DNA from: an uncultured Clostridia bacterium
Lineage (GTDB): Bacteria; Bacillota; Clostridia; UMGS1883
DNA length: 64,000 nucleotides
Reading direction: 5' to 3'
Assembly: GCA_947626145.1 (NCBI GenBank)
Contig: CANQRB010000001.1
Coordinates: 248,001-312,000, forward strand
Position numbers and translations under genes: made by a program. This document shows, piece after piece, positions 6,260 to 16,051 of the stretch (within the stretch, counting starts at the first letter, position 1; every line of letters begins with the position of its first letter). Under the pieces are notes generated by a model, which did no database searches, was not told the origin of the DNA, and saw nothing but the letters and a program-made list of their open reading frames with translations.

Positions 6260-6919
6260 ATGGCAGACCTTGTACTTAACCCTGTAAAATATGTCAAGGA
6301 ATATATGGAGAAGGACACAGAAAACAGCCGCTTTCATTCCTGGCGCCATTGCCATGAGATCTTCAAGAAATACATCGAGCGCAAAGAACAAATAAGCGAC
6401 AATGAAAAAGACCTCCTCGCGCTTAATCTGGCGTTTTATCTTGCAAGCTGGGGAATGTACCGCGCCAGCGGCTTTCTTTTGGATTATGACTACAAAATAC
6501 ATTACAAGGCCGTGGAGATCGTAACCAAAAGTAAATATAAGGATCTATTGGATATTTCGGCGGAAAAACTTCGGGATAATGGAAACGTTGATCTCTTAAA
6601 TGATGTAAGCGAAAAAATCAGTGATTGTTATAAGAAATTTAACAACAACAAAGCGCCGACGGACACACTTGTGACAAAAATTCTTTTGGGAACTCTTGGC
6701 TGTGTACCCGCATTCGACAGCTATTTCTGTGAAGCATTAAAATGTGACGCGTTAAAAGAATATAATTTTACAAAAGCTTACAACACGAAAAATATCAAAA
6801 AAATTGCCTGTTATTATAGAAAACACAAAGAAGAATTTGAAGGATTAGGAACCGACTATCCGCCAATGAAGCTCATAGATATGTGCTTTTGGCAGTTAGG
6901 CAGGGATCTCACCGAGTAA
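6260..6919 (+). CDS. Conserved hypothetical protein (RFxSWRHC...LAFYLASWGMYR family)
   Basis: Full ORF with consensus promoter; SD AAAGGAG upstream. Confidence 0.75.
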   Translation: MADLVLNPVKYVKEYMEKDTENSRFHSWRHCHEIFKKYIERKEQISDNEKDLLALNLAFYLASWGMYRASGFLLDYDYKIHYKAVEIVTKSKYKDLLDISAEKLRDNGNVDLLNDVSEKISDCYKKFNNNKAPTDTLVTKILLGTLGCVPAFDSYFCEALKCDALKEYNFTKAYNTKNIKKIACYYRKHKEEFEGLGTDYPPMKLIDMCFWQLGRDLTE

Positions 6920-6941
6920 AAACAGACCGGCAAAAAAATCC

Positions 6942-6970
6942 TTGATTTATAAGCGACCGTGCTATATAAT
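6942..6970 (+). promoter_or_regulatory. Promoter TTGATT-17-TATAAT for two-component system
   Basis: -35 6942-6947, -10 6965-6970. Confidence 0.75.
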
Positions 6971-6991
6971 GCAGACAGGGACGGTGATAAA

Positions 6992-7663
6992 ATGTACAAG
7001 CTGTTCATTGTTGAGGACGACAAAAGAATTGCGGGAGAAATAGCGGAACAAGCGGAGCTTTGGGGAATGGACGTCAGGACGGCGGAAAATTTTAGGAATG
7101 TGCTCGGCGAATTTGCGGCTTACAAGCCCCACATCGTTTTGATGGACATAGGACTTCCGTTTTTTAACGGCTACTATTGGTGTGCCGAAATACGCAAGAC
7201 ATCAAATGTGCCCATTATTTTTATTTCATCGGCAGCGGACAATATGAATATCGTTATGGCCGTCAACATGGGCGCCGATGATTTCATCGCCAAGCCCTTC
7301 AGTATGGAGGTTCTGACCGCAAAAATCCAGGCTCTGCTCAGGAGGAGCTACGACTTTGCCTCCTCCGTAACCGCGCTTGAGCACCGAGGAGCCTTACTCA
7401 ACACAGGTGACAACACGCTGAGCTATAACGGAGAGACTATCCCCCTGTCAAAAAACGAATACCGCATTCTGCTTTGCCTAATGGAAAACAAAGGCAAAAC
7501 TGTCAGCCGTGAACGGCTTATGGAGAAGCTTTGGAAAACTCACGAGTTTGTAGACGAGAACACCCTGACCGTCAATATAAACCGTCTCCGCAAAAAGCTG
7601 GACGCCGCCGGTCTGGAAAACTTTATCGGCACAAGAGTTGGAATAGGTTATATAGTGGAGTGA
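6992..7663 (+). CDS. OmpR-family response regulator (BceR-like)
   Basis: Receiver domain (VEDDKRI...LMDIGLP...KPF) and winged-helix C-terminus; linked to HK and Bce-type ABC transporter. Confidence 0.88.
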   Translation: MYKLFIVEDDKRIAGEIAEQAELWGMDVRTAENFRNVLGEFAAYKPHIVLMDIGLPFFNGYYWCAEIRKTSNVPIIFISSAADNMNIVMAVNMGADDFIAKPFSMEVLTAKIQALLRRSYDFASSVTALEHRGALLNTGDNTLSYNGETIPLSKNEYRILLCLMENKGKTVSRERLMEKLWKTHEFVDENTLTVNINRLRKKLDAAGLENFIGTRVGIGYIVE

Positions 7664-7669
7664 ATTTTA

Positions 7670-8659
7670 ATGGAGCTTTTCTTTACATACCTGCGCCGGC
7701 GGCGGGGAGACATTTTTATTTTTCTCCTGTTCTGCGGCGTTTTCTGCTTCTGCTTTTTCCTCTGCCGCCTGCCGGTGAGAGCTGTCGTCTATCCGACACT
7801 GTTATGCGCGCTGATTGGCGCGGGATTCATTTTGTATGATTTTTTACGGGTCAGGAAAAGGCACGAAAATCTAATCGAAATACAGGGACTTACGGCCGCC
7901 ATGATCTCCGCCCTGCCTGATCCGGAATCGGTGGAGAGTGCGGATTATCAGGAAATAATCCACGGCCTTCAGCGGGAAACGATTGAGTCGGAGGCGGAAT
8001 TTTCAGCCCGCTACCGGAATATGACGGAATATTACACACTCTGGGCCCACCAAATAAAGACGCCCATAACCTCCATGCGTCTCACTCTGGAAAAAGAGGA
8101 CACCGCACTTTCGCGGAAGCTGACCTCCGACCTGTTCCAGATAGAGCAGTATGTGGATATGGTGCTGGCCTTTGTGCGTCTGGATTCCGATTTCAGCGAT
8201 TTTGTGTTCAAAGAACAGGACGTGGACAAAATCGTCAAACAGGCCGCGGCAAAGTTCTCCGCCGAATTTATTGAACGCGGACTGAAACTGAACTATACGC
8301 CTGCGGGACTGACCGCCGTTACCGACGACAAGTGGCTGTCCTTTGTGATAGAACAGCTGTTGTCCAACGCCCTAAAATACACGCGGGAGGGCGGAATAAA
8401 AATATATTCCGAAGGGCCCGGGACGCTTTGTATAGAGGACAGCGGCATAGGCATTGACCCCGCCGACCTGCCGAGAGTATTTGAAAAGGGCTACACCGGC
8501 TGCAACGGCCGCAGCGACAGGCGGGCCAGCGGAATAGGACTCTATCTCTGCAAGCGTATCTGTGACAAGCTTGGAATAGGGATAAGCATAAGCTCGGAGT
8601 TCAACAAAGGAACCGTTGTCAGATTAAATCTGAAGCATTACAATTTGAGGGCCGAGTGA
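7670..8659 (+). CDS. Intramembrane-sensing histidine kinase (BceS-like)
   Basis: 2 TM at N-terminus, short extracytoplasmic loop, YYTLWAHQIKTPI H-box, HATPase_c motifs. Confidence 0.88.
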   Translation: MELFFTYLRRRRGDIFIFLLFCGVFCFCFFLCRLPVRAVVYPTLLCALIGAGFILYDFLRVRKRHENLIEIQGLTAAMISALPDPESVESADYQEIIHGLQRETIESEAEFSARYRNMTEYYTLWAHQIKTPITSMRLTLEKEDTALSRKLTSDLFQIEQYVDMVLAFVRLDSDFSDFVFKEQDVDKIVKQAAAKFSAEFIERGLKLNYTPAGLTAVTDDKWLSFVIEQLLSNALKYTREGGIKIYSEGPGTLCIEDSGIGIDPADLPRVFEKGYTGCNGRSDRRASGIGLYLCKRICDKLGIGISISSEFNKGTVVRLNLKHYNLRAE

Positions 8660-8679
8660 CAAAAATGTAAGATGAGGGA

Positions 8680-8718
8680 CGGGAAATGTAAGCCAAATCT
8701 ATGGCGGCACATTTCCCG
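8680..8718. promoter_or_regulatory. 10-bp perfect inverted repeat upstream of ABC transporter (candidate response-regulator operator)
   Basis: CGGGAAATGT-N19-ACATTTCCCG; extra AATGTAAG half-site at about 8664. Confidence 0.5.
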
Positions 8719-8760
8719 TTTGTGATAAAATACAGGCAGAAACTTTAAGGAGGTACTGCT

Positions 8761-9525
8761 ATGAGTATTTTAGAGGTCAGCGGGCTGAGGAAGGTCTATT
8801 CCACCCGCCTCGGAGGAGATAAGGTCGAAGCCCTGAGAAACGTGAATTTCACCGTTGAACAGGGTGAATACGTGGCCATCATGGGCGAATCAGGCTCGGG
8901 CAAAACAACACTGCTGAACATTCTCGCGGCGCTGGACAGGCCAACCGGCGGCACGGTGATTTTGGACGGTAAAAATCTGCGGGACGTCAAGGAGTCGGCC
9001 GTCGCCGAATTTCGCCGGAACAATCTTGGCTTTGTGTTCCAGGAGTTCAATCTGCTGGACACATTTACCGTTGAGGACAATATATACCTGCCGCTGGTTC
9101 TGGCGGGAAAGAGCTATAAGGAAATGCACGGCCGACTGTCCCCTATCGCCACCAGACTGGGGATTGAAAAAATATTAAAGAAATATCCCTATGAAATCTC
9201 CGGCGGGCAAAAGCAGCGCGCCGCCGTCGCCCGCGCCATGATAACGGAGCCAAAGCTGATATTGGCCGACGAGCCCACCGGCGCGCTGGATTCCAGATCA
9301 TCGGACGAGCTGCTTCGGCTCTTTACCGAGGTTAACTCCTCGGGCCAGACTATACTTATGGTCACTCACTCCGTGAAGGCCGCCAGCTCTTCGGGGCGGG
9401 TTCTGTTCATTAAGGACGGCGAGGTGTTTCATCAGATATACAAAGGCGCAAGTACGGACGAGGAAATGTATCAGAAGATCAGTGACACACTCACTCTCCT
9501 TGCGACGGGAGGGAATGTAAAATGA
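8761..9525 (+). CDS. ABC transporter ATP-binding protein (BceA/MacB-like)
   Basis: Walker A GESGSGKTT, ISGGQKQR signature, LADEPTGALD. Confidence 0.93.
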   Translation: MSILEVSGLRKVYSTRLGGDKVEALRNVNFTVEQGEYVAIMGESGSGKTTLLNILAALDRPTGGTVILDGKNLRDVKESAVAEFRRNNLGFVFQEFNLLDTFTVEDNIYLPLVLAGKSYKEMHGRLSPIATRLGIEKILKKYPYEISGGQKQRAAVARAMITEPKLILADEPTGALDSRSSDELLRLFTEVNSSGQTILMVTHSVKAASSSGRVLFIKDGEVFHQIYKGASTDEEMYQKISDTLTLLATGGNVK

Positions 9526-11546
9526 AAATCGGGTTTTATCCGCGATTGGCCGCCGACGGCATACGTAAAAACCGGCGAACCTTTCTGCCCTTTATACTCA
9601 CGTGCGCCGGAATGGTCATGATGTTCTATATCATTATGTACCTGGCTTCGGGCGACATTCTCTCCTCCACCTTCGGCGCGGAAACAATGCAGCAGATTTT
9701 TGCCCTTGGCAGCTGGGTCATAATGGTATTTTCCGGAATATTCCTGTTTTACACCAATTCCTTCCTCATGAAGCGGAGAAAAAAGGAATTTGGGCTTTAC
9801 AGCATATTGGGCATGGGCAAAGGCAATATAGCCCGTATCCTGTTTTGGGAGACCGTTATTGTCGCGGTCATTTCCATAGTTCTTGGCCTGATCGGCGGGA
9901 TAGCCTTTTCAAAGATGGCGGAGCTGGGCATGGTCAGAATCATGGGCGAGGAGGCGAACTACAGGCTTTCCGTTTCGACTTTGGCTATAAAAAGAACGTT
10001 GGAGGTGTTCGGCGTAATTTTCCTGCTCCTTCTGCTGAACTCCGTATTGCAGGTGCGGTTCTCCAGTGCCATATCACTTTTACGCAGCGAGAGCGCCGGA
10101 GAAAAGCCGCCTAAGGCCAACTGGCTCGTGGGTATAATGGGCGTGCTTCTTCTGGCGGCGGCATACTGGCTGGCCGTGACGATAAAGGATCCCGTGGAGG
10201 CGCTGCTGGTGTTTTTCGCGGCGGTAGTGATGGTGATAATCGGCACTTATATGGTGATGATAGCGGGCTCGGTGGCCTTTTGCCGGCTTTTGCAGAAAAA
10301 CAAGGGCTACTATTATAAACCCAACCACTTTGTGTCCGTGTCATCAATGGCTTACCGAATGAAGCGCAACGGCGCGGGGCTGGCCTCGATATGTATTCTT
10401 GCCACCATGGTGCTGGTCACCATAGCCTCGACCTCCTGCCTGTACTTTGGCTGTGAGAGCGTTATTGCCAGCCGCTATCCCCGAGATGTGAACCTGCTCC
10501 TGAGGGCGGACAGTATGGATGCGCTGTCGGACGAAAATACCGAAAATATCATCGCCGCCGTTGACGGTTATGTAAAAAGCAACGTCGGCGCTCCCGAAAA
10601 CGCCTATCATTTCCGCAGCCTGACAATCAGCGGCGGTTTGAACGGAAATGTGATAGAGCCGGACATAACAAAGCTCGCTTCGGCGGCCGACGCAAGAATG
10701 ATTTATTTTATACCGCTGTCGGACTACAACGCCGTTATGGGCGAAAACGAGACTCTCGCCCCCGGCGAGGCTCTGCTCTACGTAAACCGGAACAGCTTTA
10801 AGGCCGACACTCTGTCGGTTTCCGGTGGAGCGACCTTCCGCATAAAAAAGAGGCTCCGAAAATTCATTGAAAACGGCGAGACCTCTATGAATATGCTTAC
10901 GAGCCTGAACTTTGTCGTGCCCGACCTCGAAGCGGCAGCGAGGGGTCTTGCGGGACTTGCCAACTTCAACGGCGATCCTCTGCTGCGCCGGAGTCTCGTC
11001 TATAATTTTGACATTGGGCCGGACGATCAGGAAGAATTTATAAACGGACTTTCCGACTTTTTGAGGGAAAGCGGGATAAAGGAAAGTTTGGGCTTTACCT
11101 CATGCACCCTTGAAAGCCATGAGAATGAGCGTCGGGATTATTTCAGCATTTTCGGTTCGCTGTTTTATATCGGAATCATCATGAGCCTTGTTTTCCTCAT
11201 CGCCGCCGTGCTGATAATTTACTACAAGCAAATTTCCGAGGGCTATGAGGATCAGAGCCGTTTTGAGATAATGCGGAAGGTTGGCATGACAAAACGGGAA
11301 ATACGCCGCAGCATTAACTCCCAGCTGCTGACGGTATTCTTCCTGCCATTGGCGATGGCCGCCCTGCACATAGTCTTTGCCTTTCCCATAATCCGCAAGC
11401 TGCTGTTGCTGTTTGACATGGACAACATCGGATTTTTCGCCGCCACAACGGGAATAAGCGTCCTGCTGTTCGTCCTGTTTTACACGGTCGTGTACAAACT
11501 CACGTCAAATGTTTACTATAATATCGTAAGTGAGACACGGAAGTAA
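9522..11546 (+). CDS. FtsX-like ABC transporter permease (BceB-like)
   Basis: About 10 TM architecture with large extracellular domain, overlaps ATPase gene. Confidence 0.9.
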   Translation: MKIGFYPRLAADGIRKNRRTFLPFILTCAGMVMMFYIIMYLASGDILSSTFGAETMQQIFALGSWVIMVFSGIFLFYTNSFLMKRRKKEFGLYSILGMGKGNIARILFWETVIVAVISIVLGLIGGIAFSKMAELGMVRIMGEEANYRLSVSTLAIKRTLEVFGVIFLLLLLNSVLQVRFSSAISLLRSESAGEKPPKANWLVGIMGVLLLAAAYWLAVTIKDPVEALLVFFAAVVMVIIGTYMVMIAGSVAFCRLLQKNKGYYYKPNHFVSVSSMAYRMKRNGAGLASICILATMVLVTIASTSCLYFGCESVIASRYPRDVNLLLRADSMDALSDENTENIIAAVDGYVKSNVGAPENAYHFRSLTISGGLNGNVIEPDITKLASAADARMIYFIPLSDYNAVMGENETLAPGEALLYVNRNSFKADTLSVSGGATFRIKKRLRKFIENGETSMNMLTSLNFVVPDLEAAARGLAGLANFNGDPLLRRSLVYNFDIGPDDQEEFINGLSDFLRESGIKESLGFTSCTLESHENERRDYFSIFGSLFYIGIIMSLVFLIAAVLIIYYKQISEGYEDQSRFEIMRKVGMTKREIRRSINSQLLTVFFLPLAMAALHIVFAFPIIRKLLLLFDMDNIGFFAATTGISVLLFVLFYTVVYKLTSNVYYNIVSETRK

Positions 11547-11554
11547 ATTAATCA

Positions 11555-11586
11555 GAAAATCCGCTCAAATTAAAGAGCGGATTTTC
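11555..11586. terminator. Bidirectional terminator
   Basis: GAAAATCCGCTC-aaattaaa-GAGCGGATTTTC. Confidence 0.8.
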
Positions 11587-11612
11587 ATGAATAAGAAAGT
11601 ATACTTGCACAC

Positions 11613-13082
11613 TCAATCAACCTCGATTTTGAAAACGACCGGCTTATCATCGCTGATCTCGTCGGTGGTTATCTTCAGTCCTTCCTCGTCACGGCTCCAG
11701 ACGGGAGTACCGTGGCCAAGCACGGAAACGGACTTGATTATGCCGTTGAAATTGGGCTTGCTGGAGGCGTCGGCCACGGCAAGGGACTTGACCGTAACAC
11801 TGCTTTTGCCCTGCATATTGAGGCAAATGGCGTATATATTGCCGCCGTTGACAGTGAAACGTATGTCCTCGCCGGTGTAGGGCTTTGGCGCAGCGTCGGC
11901 AAACTGGCCCTCGGTGATCTCCGTCGGGCCTTCGGCTGATTTTCGCCAAAGCTTTGCTCCGTAAATGGCATCGCCGTTGACCTTGAGCCACTCCCCTATT
12001 TCCAGCAGTATTTTTTTATCCTCATCGGGAATGGTTCCGTCGGCCCTTGGCCCTATATTCAGGAGCAAGCGGCCGTTTTTGCTGACAATATCGACAAGAT
12101 CCCGAATTATCTGCGTCGAGGTTTTGTACCAGTTATGCTCGGTATAACACCATGAGTTTGTGGCAACGGCAGTGTCCGTCTGCCACACGTATGGCTTGGC
12201 GTCGGCGAACTGTCCCCGCTCAATGTCAACCACGGCCGTGCCGAACTCGAAGGCGTCATGCTTATAGTTGATAACTACCTCCTCGCCCCATTCATCGGCG
12301 CGGTTGTAGTAATATGCGGCAAACTTCTTCAAATACGGTTTAACGGCGCTGTGCTGTATCCACCAGTCAAAGTACACTATCCTGGGCCGGTATTTGTCCA
12401 CCAGCTCACAGCAGCGGCAGAGCCAGTCACACAGGTACTCATCGCTTGGCGCGGGCTCGGAGAACAAATCGTGATGGTTCGGCTCGGGCATGGACGGCCA
12501 ATAAAAATCTCCGCGCTTAAGGGGTTCCCTGATGTCAGAGTCAAACTCCTTTCCATGCCCCATAAAGAACCAATGCTCCACCCTGTGGCTGGAAGCCCCG
12601 TTTACAAGGCCAAGCTCGCGGCACCTGGCGGACAGTTCGCCAAGGACGTCTCGCTTCGGCCCCATTTTGGCGGCGCACCAGTCGGACAGCTCACTGTCGT
12701 ACATCTGGAAGCCGTCGTGGTGCTCGGCCACAGGAACCACATACTGGGCTCCGGCGGCCCTGAACAGCTCCGCCCATTGAGCGGGGTCAAAATTTTCCGC
12801 CTTAAACATGGGGATAAAATCCTTGTACCCAAAATCCTTATGCGGCCCATAGGTCTTTATATGGTGTTCAAACTCCGGACTGCCCTGTATATACATATTC
12901 CGAGAGTACCACTCGCTGCCGAAGGCCGGCACGCTGTATACGCCCCAGTGGATAAAAATGCCGAACTTAGCCTTTTCGTACCACTGCGGCACACGGTATT
13001 GCTGCAACGATTCCCAGGTATCCTTAAACCTTCCCTTTTCAATGACAGAATCTATTATTTTGAGATAGTCCTTCATATACAC
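11613..13082 (-). CDS. GH29 alpha-L-fucosidase
   Basis: WYEKAKFGIFIHWGVYSVPAFGSEWY, HHDGFQMYDSELSDW, RIVYFDWWIQ, LLLNIGPRADGTIP. Confidence 0.92.
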   Translation of the reverse strand: MYMKDYLKIIDSVIEKGRFKDTWESLQQYRVPQWYEKAKFGIFIHWGVYSVPAFGSEWYSRNMYIQGSPEFEHHIKTYGPHKDFGYKDFIPMFKAENFDPAQWAELFRAAGAQYVVPVAEHHDGFQMYDSELSDWCAAKMGPKRDVLGELSARCRELGLVNGASSHRVEHWFFMGHGKEFDSDIREPLKRGDFYWPSMPEPNHHDLFSEPAPSDEYLCDWLCRCCELVDKYRPRIVYFDWWIQHSAVKPYLKKFAAYYYNRADEWGEEVVINYKHDAFEFGTAVVDIERGQFADAKPYVWQTDTAVATNSWCYTEHNWYKTSTQIIRDLVDIVSKNGRLLLNIGPRADGTIPDEDKKILLEIGEWLKVNGDAIYGAKLWRKSAEGPTEITEGQFADAAPKPYTGEDIRFTVNGGNIYAICLNMQGKSSVTVKSLAVADASSKPNFNGIIKSVSVLGHGTPVWSRDEEGLKITTDEISDDKPVVFKIEVD

Positions 13083-13094
13083 TTATACCCCGTT

Positions 13095-15197
13095 TCAATC
13101 TGTTATCGTAACGGTCTGGGTGCCGCCGTCCCAGTCCACATTGAAGTCAAAGCTTTCGGCAATATATCTAATGGGCAGCAGTGTGCGCTCGTTGATTATG
13201 GTCGGGGTGACGTCCATCTCCTCCGTTTTACCGTTGTGCCATGCGGTGAGACTGTTGATCTGAAGCTTTACAACATCGTCGCCGCAGCTGAGAGTGACGG
13301 TCTGGGTATCTCCGTCCCAGTCTGCGGTACCACCCATAGCCTCAATTATTGCGCGAACAGGAACGAGAGTTCGGTTATTCATGGCAATAGGAGCGGTGCC
13401 GCTTTCGTCGATCGGGCGGGTTTTGCCGTTCACGGTCATTTCGGGGTCGTTAATGCGCATAGTAAGAGTGAAATCTTTCCTGAACTCGTATTTGTCGAGA
13501 ACCTCTATTTTTCCGTCGTCCTGCATCTGATACGTCGTCACGGTAAGAGTGGCGTCGGACACGTCTACTCTTGTGATGCAAGGTTTGTGCTCCTGTGAGG
13601 TGACAGCGGCATAATCGACCTGAATATCGGAAATGTCATAAAATTTTGTGCCCGTTGACGAGCTGAGGGTGAAATATACGATTCCGTCCATAGGCTTTGA
13701 CCTCGTATATGTATGGTCATGACCCATAAAGACCGCGTCAACGCCTATTTCTTTGAACAAGGGCGGATATCCTTCCCGCCTTTTGATTATGCTCTCCTCG
13801 TTGGCGTGATCGCCCAGAGAATAGATAGAGTGATGGAAAGCCGCCACGATCCATTTCGGTTCGCCGTATTGCTCGATATAGGCGGCCTTTGCTTTTTTCA
13901 TAAATTCTCCATGGGCATCAATGTCGTGGTTGTTGGAATTGAGGCAGATAAAAAGAGTGTTGCTTTTGCCGAACCAATAATCGCCGCTCATATCGCCGGA
14001 GGTACTGACGGTATTCTCGTCCATATTCGGCATATAGAAAAAGTGGCTGAAGGTTTCAGAGTCGTCCTCGTGATTGCCCACAATGGCCGCTATGGGAACC
14101 TTGTTTGACCATTCGTTGCTGATATAACGCATGAACAAATCGGAGTCGACGGCGGCGTCGGACTGGTCGCCAAGGGTGAGAATAAACGCCGGAGCTTTGC
14201 CCTCCGATGCCGCTTCTATCAGTCTGTTATAAATCTCTATCGGTTCTTCGTCGTATTCACCGGCTATCTGTGGGTCGCCGTTGGCAATAAACGAAAACGG
14301 GCCGTCCTCCGCCGGCAGGGTGAATGTAAACTCGTCGGAGGATTCCGTGTCGGTCACACGGTAGCAGTATGTTCTGTCAGGCGTCAGTCCCTTCAGCTCG
14401 GCACGGAACACGCTCAGGCCATAAGAATTTACATAAACCTTTTTTGCCTTGAAAACTCCCCTGTCCGGCGCTGAGAGGCCCTTTTCAATTCTGGCCTCCT
14501 CCACCTTGCCGCTGTCGCCGGAGCCTATCCATGTCACGAGAACCGTGTCCGCATCCTCGCCCACGCCGAGACAGACGGTGCTGTTGCGTATATCCGCAAG
14601 GCTGACGTCGTCCTCCTCAAGGTCGTTTACATGAAAAAATATGTCGGAGCTGGACCTTGTGGCCTGATGCAGCTCGGCGGAGAGAACATTTTTGCCAATC
14701 CTGAGCAGATCGGTGTTTATCAAAAAGTCACTGTCGTCCGGGTCGCCAAGAGCTTCGTCGGCTCCATAGCCGTCCTCGTAGCCGTCGGAGGGAATATTTG
14801 CGCTGTATATCGGTGTGCCGTTGACATACAGGGTCACGGCGTCGTCATAGGTCACCTTTGACTTTAAGAAGTCAGCCTTTGGCAGCTCGTCCAGCTCAAA
14901 GCTGTATCTGAAATAATATACCGGAACGCCGTCATGCAGGAGAACATTGGGAACAGAGCCGCCGGACAGGGCTTTGAGCTCGCCGTCCTTTCCGCCAAAG
15001 GAACCCTTGCCGGTCACCCAGCCGGAGTCGTCATAAGAGACCTCCGTCCAGTCCGTGTTTTCCATGGGCTTACTAAGCCTGTCGATGTACCGCCACTCCC
15101 CTATCGGATATTTCGCGGCGGCATCCGCGGCTCCGGCCCACAGGGCCGTCAGCAATGTAAATATGACAACCGCCGTAAAGGCTTTTATCCTGCTCAT
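13095..15197 (-). CDS. Secreted metallophosphoesterase (purple acid phosphatase-like) with copper amine oxidase-N-like C-terminal domains
   Basis: Signal peptide; GDPQIAG...LGDQSD...GNHED...AFHHSIYS...GHDHTYTRS; C-terminal INERTLLPIRYIAESFDFNVDWD. Confidence 0.85.
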   Translation of the reverse strand: MSRIKAFTAVVIFTLLTALWAGAADAAAKYPIGEWRYIDRLSKPMENTDWTEVSYDDSGWVTGKGSFGGKDGELKALSGGSVPNVLLHDGVPVYYFRYSFELDELPKADFLKSKVTYDDAVTLYVNGTPIYSANIPSDGYEDGYGADEALGDPDDSDFLINTDLLRIGKNVLSAELHQATRSSSDIFFHVNDLEEDDVSLADIRNSTVCLGVGEDADTVLVTWIGSGDSGKVEEARIEKGLSAPDRGVFKAKKVYVNSYGLSVFRAELKGLTPDRTYCYRVTDTESSDEFTFTLPAEDGPFSFIANGDPQIAGEYDEEPIEIYNRLIEAASEGKAPAFILTLGDQSDAAVDSDLFMRYISNEWSNKVPIAAIVGNHEDDSETFSHFFYMPNMDENTVSTSGDMSGDYWFGKSNTLFICLNSNNHDIDAHGEFMKKAKAAYIEQYGEPKWIVAAFHHSIYSLGDHANEESIIKRREGYPPLFKEIGVDAVFMGHDHTYTRSKPMDGIVYFTLSSSTGTKFYDISDIQVDYAAVTSQEHKPCITRVDVSDATLTVTTYQMQDDGKIEVLDKYEFRKDFTLTMRINDPEMTVNGKTRPIDESGTAPIAMNNRTLVPVRAIIEAMGGTADWDGDTQTVTLSCGDDVVKLQINSLTAWHNGKTEEMDVTPTIINERTLLPIRYIAESFDFNVDWDGGTQTVTITD

Positions 15198-15305
15198 AAG
15201 CGAACCACTCCGTTCCTTCAAAAACAATTTGAATTTCTTATTCATTATACCACCGTTTTTTTCCGCTGTCAATAAAAAATATACTTTTTTACAGGGAAAT
15301 AGATG

Positions 15306-15334
15306 TTGACACTTTGTACATAATATGGTAGAAT
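15306..15334 (+). promoter_or_regulatory. Promoter TTGACA-17-TAGAAT
   Basis: -35 15306-15311, -10 15329-15334. Confidence 0.8.
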
Positions 15335-15366
15335 TAAGAAAGAAAAATCAAAAAGGAGGAAAAAAT

Positions 15367-15930
15367 ATGAATATCAACTGTACGGCAGCCGAGGCGCTGG
15401 AGCGGCTGAAGGTCGGCAACGCCAAATATCTGGCCGCCGAAAAAAGCGGCGGCGATATTTCCCCGACTTTGCGCAAAAAGACCTGCGACGAGGGGCAAAA
15501 CCCCTATGCCATCATAATCACCTGCTCGGATTCGAGGGTCATTCCCGAGAGCATTTTCAGCGCCGGCATAGGCGAGCTGTTTGTGATAAGAGTGGCGGGC
15601 AACGTCATCGACAATCACCAGCTTGGCAGCATTGAGTATGCCGCCGAGCATCTGGGCTGCCGTCTTGTGCTTGTCATGGGCCATGACCACTGCGGAGCGG
15701 TGGACGCCGCCATAAACCACGCCCCTTCGGACTTTATCAAATTTATCACCGATGAGATAAGAAAAGCCATCGGGGACGAAAAGGACGAATTTACCGCCTG
15801 CCGTCTGAACGTGCTGCACAGCATAAGGACAATAGAGGACAGTTTGGAAATCAAACACGAGGAGGAGCACGGGCTGAAGGTCATGGGCGCCATGTACCGC
15901 CTTTCCGACGGAAGCGTGGAATTTTTCTGA
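15367..15930 (+). CDS. Beta-class carbonic anhydrase
   Basis: ITCSDSRVIPE ... GHDHCGAV motifs; SD AAAGGAGG. Confidence 0.92.
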   Translation: MNINCTAAEALERLKVGNAKYLAAEKSGGDISPTLRKKTCDEGQNPYAIIITCSDSRVIPESIFSAGIGELFVIRVAGNVIDNHQLGSIEYAAEHLGCRLVLVMGHDHCGAVDAAINHAPSDFIKFITDEIRKAIGDEKDEFTACRLNVLHSIRTIEDSLEIKHEEEHGLKVMGAMYRLSDGSVEFF

Positions 15931-15963
15931 TATATTCATGGGCCGTCACTTGCGCGGCCCATA

Positions 15964-16004
15964 ATCTTAATAAAATCTTAAGGAAAACCCGAACAAAATC
16001 TTAA
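15964..16004 (+). promoter_or_regulatory. Direct repeats ATCTTAA x3 upstream of response regulator (candidate operator)
   Basis: 15964-15970, 15975-15981, 15998-16004 (spacings 11 and 23 bp). Confidence 0.5.
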
Positions 16005-16051
16005 GCTTCGTATGATACAATACAACCACAGACGAGAAAGGAGTGAGCAAA

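Noticed and set aside
12258-13598. 446-aa plus-strand ORF
   Set aside because: Antisense to GH29 and phosphoesterase genes and spans both; no SD or domain motifs.
15940-15962. Hairpin ATGGGCCG...CGCGGCCCAT after carbonic anhydrase gene as strong terminator
   Set aside because: Good stem but no clear T-run; left unlisted as terminator.
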